A DNA stretch of 5,127 nucleotides. Origin: an uncultured Collinsella sp. (GTDB lineage: Bacteria; Actinomycetota; Coriobacteriia; Coriobacteriales; Coriobacteriaceae). The translations under genes were made by a program, and so were the position numbers. Shown here in pieces: positions 1-4,381 of this stretch. The notes beneath the pieces are model-generated. The model had not been told where the DNA came from and ran no database searches. It saw only the letters and a program-made list of their open reading frames with translations. Positions within the stretch are counted from its first letter, which is position 1. Each line of letters opens with the position of its first letter. The DNA is taken from positions 1-5,127 of the forward strand of contig CALLFD010000176.1 in assembly GCA_937997605.1 (NCBI GenBank). Direction: 5' to 3'.

Positions 1-30
1 CTCTTTCCCTACACGACGCTCTTCCGATCT
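1..30. other. Illumina TruSeq adapter remnant (not genomic)
   Basis: These 30 bases match the last 30 bases of the TruSeq universal adapter / read-1 primer, ending in CTTCCGATCT. The match stops where recognisable NrdR coding sequence begins: read on the minus strand, codon 42 (Glu) is followed directly by AGATCGGAAGAGC, the usual adapter start. The adapter was therefore left untrimmed on the end of a contig. It should be removed before annotation, because translation through it would add a false tail to NrdR. The identification rests on recall of the standard adapter sequence. Confidence 0.98.
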
Positions 31-156
31 CTCGAACGTCGTAAAACGATAATTGCACGAACAACATTCACGACGGCGCTTGATAGTGTTGTTCGACTCC
101 TGCATACGGGAATCGACAACGCGGGTATGTGCCTTGCCGCATTTGGGACAGCGCAT
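31..156 (-). CDS. nrdR: Transcriptional repressor NrdR, N-terminal fragment
   Basis: This is the first 42 codons of NrdR, the zinc-ribbon/ATP-cone repressor that senses ATP and dATP and shuts down ribonucleotide reductase operons at NrdR boxes. The fragment starts MRCPKCGKAHTRVVDSR and ends RRRECCSCNYRFTTFE. The four zinc ligands are visible at C3, C6, C31 and C34, with an extra Cys at 32. The basic RRR and the RFTTFE block are family hallmarks. Full-length NrdR is about 150 residues, so the ATP-cone half is missing. The loss is an assembly artefact, since adapter sequence follows codon 42 directly, and is not a mutation. The ATG at 156 has a strong Shine-Dalgarno AGGAGG just upstream. The gene lies 51 bases downstream of the LysM gene on the same strand, as nrdR follows chiZ in Mycobacterium. 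Confidence 0.95.
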
Positions 157-193
157 GGTACCTCCTCCTAAACGATAACAAGGGTACCATGCG
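152..193 (-). promoter_or_regulatory. 11-bp inverted repeat enclosing the nrdR ribosome binding site and start codon
   Basis: CGCATGGTACC (152-162) and GGTACCATGCG (183-193) are perfect reverse complements separated by 20 bases. In the minus-strand transcript the nrdR AUG (156-154) would sit in the 3' arm of an 11-bp stem. The Shine-Dalgarno (AGGAGGAGG, 161-169) would straddle the loop and the base of the stem. Such a hairpin could limit ribosome access to nrdR. It could instead be a DNA palindrome bound by a protein. Each arm contains the palindrome GGTACC. It does not look like an intrinsic terminator, since no U tract follows and the 3' arm runs into coding sequence. The repeat is seen directly; the regulatory role is inferred. 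Confidence 0.55.
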
Positions 194-207
194 ACCGAGC
201 CGAAATC

Positions 208-657
208 TTACGAACGAGCCGGAACTTTCAGAACTGCACCAGCATCAAGAGAGCCGCGATCGAGGTGATTGACGCTACGAATCATGTCGGAAGTCTCCTG
301 CGTGGAAAGGCCATCGATGGGATGCTCCTGGGCAAGCGACCACAGGGAATCGCCGGACTGCACACGAACCGACTCGTAGGTAACGTTAGCTACGGAATCG
401 GCATATGCTGCGTGACGAGCAGAAAAAACTGACGTGGCAAGCACGAAGAACAGGGTGAACGCTACGGCAACAGCAACAATCGTCGTGGCCTTCAGGGCAA
501 CAGGAGCCGAAGCAACGGACGCACGCTGGGTGCGAACGGGCTTAGTGGCCACGGCCTGAAAATGAGACCGGCCGCCCTTCACGACCGTAAAGGCAGGCGA
601 AGCGGGCGCCTCGAGCTTAAGAGCGAGGTTTCCCTGGACCATATCCGCTGCGTTCAT
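208..657 (-). CDS. LysM-domain single-pass membrane protein, candidate SOS cell-division inhibitor (YneA/ChiZ-like)
   Basis: A 149-residue protein. Residues 1-56 are a polar, Lys/Arg-containing tail (K27, R30, K39, R42, R45, K56) and 57-79 are a hydrophobic transmembrane segment (VAVAVAFTLFFVLATSVFS). A LysM domain follows at about 96-146, with the signature VRVQSGDSLWSLA (97-109) and a closing LDAGAVLKVP. The positive tail suggests the N-terminus is inside and the LysM domain faces the peptidoglycan. Small TM-LysM proteins divergent from lexA include YneA of Bacillus, which blocks division during SOS, and ChiZ/Rv2719c of Mycobacterium tuberculosis, next to lexA and nrdR. Gene position and LexA-type operators support the same role here. 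The start at 657 has a good Shine-Dalgarno (GAGAGGAG, 664-671). No catalytic domain is visible, so a structural or inhibitory role is likelier than hydrolysis. The exact function is inferred. Confidence 0.85.
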   Translation of the reverse strand: MNAADMVQGNLALKLEAPASPAFTVVKGGRSHFQAVATKPVRTQRASVASAPVALKATTIVAVAVAFTLFFVLATSVFSARHAAYADSVANVTYESVRVQSGDSLWSLAQEHPIDGLSTQETSDMIRSVNHLDRGSLDAGAVLKVPARS

Positions 658-663
658 TCTGTT

Positions 664-671
664 CTCCTCTC
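664..671 (-). promoter_or_regulatory. Ribosome binding site of the LysM gene
   Basis: The minus strand reads GAGAGGAG, ending six bases before the ATG at 657. This fixes the start of the LysM protein. Confidence 0.8.
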
Positions 672-727
672 GTTTGTTTTGACGAGAACTGTTTTATCAA
701 GCCGCGGGGACAAAAAAGTCTAGCGCG

Positions 728-741
728 GGAACGAGTGTTCG
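728..741. promoter_or_regulatory. LexA operator 1
   Basis: GGAACGAGTGTTCG contains the perfect dyad GAAC-N4-GTTC (729-740), the SOS box form used by Gram-positive and actinobacterial LexA (consensus near CGAACNNNNGTTCG). It overlaps the predicted transcription start of the LysM gene. Confidence 0.85.
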
Positions 742-747
742 GTTATT

Positions 748-775
748 ATTATCTTCGAACAGTTGTTCCTGTCAA
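748..775 (-). promoter_or_regulatory. Sigma-70-type promoter of the LysM gene (and possibly nrdR)
   Basis: On the minus strand a perfect -35 TTGACA (775-770) is followed after 16 bases by a -10 GATAAT (753-748, five of six matches to TATAAT). The predicted transcription start is near 741, leaving a leader of roughly 80 bases before the ATG at 657. LexA box 2 fills almost all of the -35/-10 spacer and box 1 covers the predicted start site, so a bound repressor would directly block RNA polymerase. No equally good promoter is visible for lexA on the other strand. Confidence 0.7.
756..769. promoter_or_regulatory. LexA operator 2
   Basis: CGAACAGTTGTTCC has a perfect GAAC-N4-GTTC core (757-768) and the preferred outer C on the left. 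It lies between the -35 and -10 of the minus-strand promoter, the most effective place for repression. It is the middle of three boxes spaced 28 bp apart. Confidence 0.9.
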
Positions 776-783
776 GCAAAAAT

Positions 784-797
784 AGAACATTTGTTTG
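784..797. promoter_or_regulatory. LexA operator 3 (one mismatch in the core)
   Basis: AGAACATTTGTTTG has the core GAAC-N4-GTTT (785-796), one base off the perfect dyad. It starts exactly 28 bp after box 2. It is the box nearest lexA, ending 24 bases before the ATG, so it probably serves lexA autoregulation. Its weaker right half predicts lower affinity than boxes 1 and 2. Confidence 0.7.
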
Positions 798-805
798 GTA
801 TGGGT

Positions 806-813
806 AGAGAGGA
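806..813 (+). promoter_or_regulatory. Ribosome binding site of lexA
   Basis: AGAGAGGA ends seven bases before the ATG at 821. It decides the start in favour of 821 over the in-frame TTG at 791, which lies inside LexA operator 3. Confidence 0.8.
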
Positions 814-820
814 ATCCCTG

Positions 821-1465
821 ATGGCTCGCAAAATTACCAAGCGTCAGCAGCAAATTTACGACTTCATCAAGGAATATCAGCAGGAGAAGGGCTATCCGCC
901 CAGTGTGCGCGAGATGGCTTCGGCCGTGGGCCTTTCCTCCCCTAGCACCGTACATGCGCATCTCTCCGCGCTGGAAGCACGCGGCCTGCTCAAGCGTGAT
1001 GCCACCAAGCCTCGCGCTCTCGAGCTCTTTGACGAGGACGGATCTTCCGTCTCCATCTCAAAGTCCGATGAGCCCACGGCGCCCCGAGGCACCGTATCGC
1101 TGCCTCTCGTAGGCCGTGTCGCTGCAGGGATTCCCATCCTTGCCGAGCAGAATATCGAGGACACCTTTACCATCCCAACCGAGATCGCAACGGACCAGGG
1201 GTCCTTTATCCTCGAGGTCCACGGCAATTCGATGATTAACGTCGGCATCTATAACGGCGACTACATCATCGTTCGGGAGCAGAAAAGCGCCATGAATGGT
1301 GAGATTGTCGTGGCCATGATCGATGGTTCCGCAACGGTCAAAACGTTCTACAAGGAGCAGGGACGCGTTCGCCTGCAGCCCGAAAACGACACCATGGAGC
1401 CTATCTACGCGACAAATCCCACGATTCTGGGCAAGGTCGTCGGTTTGATGCGCCGGTTTTCGTAA
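821..1465 (+). CDS. lexA: LexA, SOS response repressor and self-cleaving serine protease
   Basis: A 214-residue protein, full length for LexA. The N-terminal winged helix-turn-helix (about 2-69) includes KRQQQIYDFI, GYPPSVREMASAVGLSS and STVHAHLSALEARGLL. A linker rich in Ser, Asp and Glu (70-90) leads to the S24 autoprotease domain. The scissile bond is A102-G103 in VGRVAAGIPILAEQ. The catalytic Ser is S137 in EVHGNSMI and the Lys is K174 in SATVKTFYKE. GNSMIN replaces the commoner GDSMID/E, which leaves the catalytic Ser intact. LexA represses DNA-damage genes and cleaves itself when stimulated by RecA filaments. Three GAAC-N4-GTTC-type boxes upstream indicate autoregulation. The gene is divergent from the LysM gene. 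Its stop shares one base with the next start (TAATG), implying an operon with the membrane acyltransferase. Confidence 0.98.
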   Translation: MARKITKRQQQIYDFIKEYQQEKGYPPSVREMASAVGLSSPSTVHAHLSALEARGLLKRDATKPRALELFDEDGSSVSISKSDEPTAPRGTVSLPLVGRVAAGIPILAEQNIEDTFTIPTEIATDQGSFILEVHGNSMINVGIYNGDYIIVREQKSAMNGEIVVAMIDGSATVKTFYKEQGRVRLQPENDTMEPIYATNPTILGKVVGLMRRFS

Positions 1466-2169
1466 TGCAAATACGCATCACGATCTTTGATACTATCCGC
1501 GGGTTTACCATGCTGTCGATGGCGGGATTTCATGCCTGCTACGACCTTGCCTACCTATATGGTTGGGATATGCCCTGGTTTACCCAGACCATCTTCCAGG
1601 ACATCTGGCGCGCCAGCATCAGTTGGGTATTTTTGTTTATTGCCGGCTGGATGTGCACCCTCTCGCGCAACAACACCAAGCGTGCCGCCAAATATGCCGT
1701 TGCCGCTTTAGTTGTATGGGTCGCAACGACGCTCGTCTCGGTCGATGACTCGGTGAACTTCGGCATCATTTTCTGCATGGCGGCGTGCACCGCCATTGTT
1801 GCACTCGCGCGCCCGATTCTCGATAGGGTACCGGCAGTATGGGGTATAACGATTTGCCTCATACTCTTTGTCTGTACCTGGAGCATTCCTAAAGCGGTCT
1901 ACCCTATCCCCTATCTAGCTTGGCTGGGATTCCCAGGTCCAGACTTTGTCTCCGGTGATTACTATCCGCTCATACCCTTCTTATTAATGTACCTCGCAGG
2001 CTTCTTTGCCGCCCGCACGGCACAAAAAGCAAACCGTGAAGCGCCAGCATGGGCCTATGCGAATCCCATCCCGGCGCTCGCAAGCCTCGGACGCCATGCG
2101 CTGCCGTTCTACCTGCTTCATCAACCGGTTATCTTGGGTGTACTGGAGCTGATTTATTCCGTTCGGTAA
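1465..2169 (+). CDS. Polytopic membrane protein, DUF1624/HGSNAT-like acyltransferase family
   Basis: A 234-residue integral membrane protein with about seven hydrophobic segments (roughly 10-31, 45-65, 74-92, 98-117, 125-141, 168-184, 208-230). The opening RITIFDTIRGFTMLSMAGFH, followed by ACYDL, matches the heparan-alpha-glucosaminide N-acetyltransferase catalytic family (DUF1624, COG3503), with D9, R12, H23 and D27 as likely conserved polar residues. The C-terminal LGRHALPFYLLHQPV is also typical of this group. Family members are thought to move acyl groups across or onto the membrane face, but the bacterial substrate is unknown, so the reaction here is inferred only at family level. The ATG at 1465 overlaps the lexA stop by one base and has no clear Shine-Dalgarno, which points to translational coupling to lexA. 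The last 16 bases overlap the 3' end of convergent hflX. Confidence 0.8.
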   Translation: MQIRITIFDTIRGFTMLSMAGFHACYDLAYLYGWDMPWFTQTIFQDIWRASISWVFLFIAGWMCTLSRNNTKRAAKYAVAALVVWVATTLVSVDDSVNFGIIFCMAACTAIVALARPILDRVPAVWGITICLILFVCTWSIPKAVYPIPYLAWLGFPGPDFVSGDYYPLIPFLLMYLAGFFAARTAQKANREAPAWAYANPIPALASLGRHALPFYLLHQPVILGVLELIYSVR

Positions 2170-3443
2170 CGCTCGAGACGCGGTGCGATACGGGCCGGAA
2201 GCTTTGCAACAATACGAACGCCGTCCTCAAGATATTCCTCGTGCAGAAGGGTTCCCTGTTCGTGCACGAGCGTGATTAACGCGCCCTCTCGATACGGGAT
2301 ATCGGCCGAGAGCAACACGTCTGTAGCGGCCGCTTCACGAGCGATGCGGTCGACTAAGTCATCAAGACCCTCACCAGTCTGAGCCGAGAACAGCACCGCC
2401 TCGGGATATCGCCGGCGGAAGCTCAAGCGGTCGACGCTATCGAGCAGGTCAATTTTATTGAACACAGTAAGCGTCAGGCGCTCACCGGCTCCAATCTCGT
2501 CAAGGACACGATCAACAGCCTCGAGCTGACGCTCGTAATCCTCATCGGAAGCATCCACAACTTTAAGAATCAAATCGGCGCCAAGCACCTCGGAAAGCGT
2601 AGATTTAAACGCGTCAACCAGGCCATGGGGCAGCTTTTGAATAAAGCCGACGGTATCGGTGATCGTCATGCCGCGGCCACCGGGCAAACGGTACGAGCGC
2701 GTCGTAGGATCGAGCGTGGCAAATAGCTTATCCTGCGAAAGTACCGTGGATCCCGTCAATCGATTAAGCAATGTCGACTTGCCGGCATTGGTGTAGCCAG
2801 CCAACGCAACGCGAAACGCCGGCGATTCAATACGGCTTTTCGATTGCACATCACGACGTTGTTCAACCTGCTTTAGTTCGCGTCGAAGCGCAGCGATCTT
2901 ATTGCGAATCAGGCGACGGTCGACCTCGAGCTGGCTTTCACCCTGGCCAAAGCGTGAGCCAATACCGCCACGCGTCTGTTCCTTAGCAAGATGGCTCCAC
3001 ATACCTCGCAGACGAGGCAGCAGGTACTGCAACTGTGCCAGCTGCACCTGTAAGCGGCCCTCACGCGTCTGGGCATGAAGGCCAAAGATATCCAAAATCA
3101 ACGCCGTACGGTCAATAATCTTGACCGGTTCGCCCACGGCTTTCTCAAGATAGGACTGCTGCGAAGGCGTCAGGTCGTCATCGAAGATAACAACAGCTGC
3201 ATCCATGCGATGCACCAAACCGCACAGCTCCTCAACCTTGCCGGAGCCGATAAACGATTTGGGATAGGGCTTGACCAGGCGCTGAGACAAGCGTGCCACG
3301 CATTGGGCCCCAGCAGTGTGGGCTAGACGCTCGAGCTCGTCGAGCGAACGGTCGAGCGGCCAGGCGTTATCGCGCCACTCAACACCAACCAATATGGCGC
3401 GCTCGGGTTCAGGCGCCGTGGGGATCAAGGAAAAACGTGCCAT
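2154..3443 (-). CDS. hflX: Ribosome-associated GTPase HflX
   Basis: A 429-residue protein. The N-terminal HflX domain (about 15-200) includes PYPKSFIGSGKVEEL, the DRTALILDIF segment and the basic helix region around GGIGSRFGQGESQLEVDRR (159-177). The G domain follows: G1 GYTNAGKST (216-224), the switch segment FATLDPTTR (241-249), G3 DTVGF (263-267), G4 NKID (329-332) and G5 SAQTG (353-357). A C-terminal domain ends at RYRTE. HflX binds the 50S subunit and splits or rescues stalled ribosomes, notably under heat stress. The glycine-rich loop reads GSRFGQGESQLE where many homologues have RGPGETQLE, a modest deviation. The ATG at 3443 overlaps the miaA stop (TAATG), with a GAGG ribosome site seven bases upstream inside miaA. 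It is the last gene of the miaB-miaA-hflX run. Confidence 0.97.
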   Translation of the reverse strand: MARFSLIPTAPEPERAILVGVEWRDNAWPLDRSLDELERLAHTAGAQCVARLSQRLVKPYPKSFIGSGKVEELCGLVHRMDAAVVIFDDDLTPSQQSYLEKAVGEPVKIIDRTALILDIFGLHAQTREGRLQVQLAQLQYLLPRLRGMWSHLAKEQTRGGIGSRFGQGESQLEVDRRLIRNKIAALRRELKQVEQRRDVQSKSRIESPAFRVALAGYTNAGKSTLLNRLTGSTVLSQDKLFATLDPTTRSYRLPGGRGMTITDTVGFIQKLPHGLVDAFKSTLSEVLGADLILKVVDASDEDYERQLEAVDRVLDEIGAGERLTLTVFNKIDLLDSVDRLSFRRRYPEAVLFSAQTGEGLDDLVDRIAREAAATDVLLSADIPYREGALITLVHEQGTLLHEEYLEDGVRIVAKLPARIAPRLERYRTE

Positions 3444-4381
3444 TAGGCAGCCTCAATGCGACGGTAAATATCATCAACGACCTCATCGATCGTAAACTCA
3501 TCCACATCGAACCACACGATGCGATCATCACGCTTAAACCAGGAAAGCTGGCGCTTGGCATAGCGACGTGAGCGCATCTTGATAAGCTCACGGGCCTCAT
3601 CCATGGTAATAACGCCACGCAAGGCATCAATGATCTCTTTGTAACCAATTGCCTGCATCGACGTGAGCGCATCACCCAGGCCCTGGTCCATAAGGCCACG
3701 GACCTCATCAACCAGTCCCTGCTCAAACATAAGGTCGACACGTAGGTTAATACGCTCATAGAGCACTTCACGGCTACGCGTCAGACCAAACCACAAGGCG
3801 TGATAACGCTCGCGCGGAACACTGAATTTCGACTTCTGCTGGGCATACGACACGCCGTCATCGTGCATCTCAAGCGCACGAATCACACGACGCACGTTAT
3901 GGGGATGAATCACGGCAGCTGATTCGGGGTCGCGCTCGGCAAGCAGGGCATGCAATGCTTCCTCGCCAATGCGCTCGGCAAGCTCCTGATAGCCCACGCG
4001 GCGTTCGTCCTCGAGTTCTCCCGAAGGAAAATCCATTTCATCGAGAGCGGCCTTGAGATACAAGCCCGTACCGCCGCAAAAGACCGGAAGACGCTGCTCG
4101 CCAAGCAAACGCTCGACATGTGCTCGGGCGTCCGACTGGTAGAGCGCAGCAGAATACGCGACGCCGGGATCCACGATATCGATAAGGCGCAGAGGTGCCG
4201 AGCACTCCTCAGGCGTCATCTTGGCCGTACCAATGTCCATGCCGCGATAGATTTGCATCGCGTCACATGACAACACTTCGGACGAAAGACGAGCGGCCAG
4301 GCGGTCGGCAACATCGCTTTTGCCGACCGCCGTCGGACCGACAATCGCTACGGCAGAAAGGCTTGCACCGGGGGAAATCAT
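3443..4381 (-). CDS. miaA: tRNA dimethylallyltransferase MiaA
   Basis: A 312-residue enzyme that transfers dimethylallyl from DMAPP to N6 of A37 in tRNAs reading codons that start with U. Visible motifs are the P-loop GPTAVGKS (15-22), SCDAMQIYRGMDIGTAK (38-54) with D40 at the conserved catalytic Asp position, GGTGLYLKA (103-111), the tRNA-binding NVRRVIRALE (162-171), QAIGYKE (243-249) and RRYAKRQLSWF (272-282). Length is normal for the family. I chose the ATG at 4381 because it overlaps the miaB stop (TAATG) and places the P-loop at the usual distance from the N-terminus. The in-frame start at 4420 would add 13 residues lying within miaB. The Shine-Dalgarno is weak, so translation is probably coupled to miaB. 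The product i6A37 is the substrate of MiaB. Confidence 0.97.
   Translation of the reverse strand: MISPGASLSAVAIVGPTAVGKSDVADRLAARLSSEVLSCDAMQIYRGMDIGTAKMTPEECSAPLRLIDIVDPGVAYSAALYQSDARAHVERLLGEQRLPVFCGGTGLYLKAALDEMDFPSGELEDERRVGYQELAERIGEEALHALLAERDPESAAVIHPHNVRRVIRALEMHDDGVSYAQQKSKFSVPRERYHALWFGLTRSREVLYERINLRVDLMFEQGLVDEVRGLMDQGLGDALTSMQAIGYKEIIDALRGVITMDEARELIKMRSRRYAKRQLSWFKRDDRIVWFDVDEFTIDEVVDDIYRRIEAA

Noticed and set aside
58..95. 9-bp inverted repeat CGAACAACA / TGTTGTTCG inside nrdR
   Set aside because: It lies in conserved coding sequence, and about one 9-bp repeat of this spacing is expected by chance in a window this size.
68..190. Short upstream open frame starting at the ATG at 190, overlapping nrdR out of frame
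   Set aside because: It has no Shine-Dalgarno, and its product is just nrdR read in another frame.
744..788. lexA promoter on the plus strand (TATTAT at 744 or TAGAAC at 783 as -10)
   Set aside because: Neither has an acceptable -35 at 16-18 bases, and the TATTAT is better explained as part of the minus-strand -10 region. I leave the lexA promoter unassigned.
791..820. In-frame TTG at 791 as the lexA start, adding ten residues
   Set aside because: The TTG lies inside LexA operator 3 and has no ribosome site; the ATG at 821 has a good one and gives the normal LexA N-terminus.
749..961. Minus-strand 70-codon open frame across the lexA promoter and 5' end
   Set aside because: It is antisense to the LexA helix-turn-helix, has no recognisable domain, and runs through the operator region.
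2140..2200. Bidirectional terminator between the acyltransferase gene and hflX
   Set aside because: No stem-loop with a flanking T or A tract is visible, and both coding regions run through the area.
2771..4270. Plus-strand open frames of 70-106 codons opposite hflX and miaA
   Set aside because: They are shadows of strongly conserved minus-strand genes, with no ribosome sites or recognisable domains.
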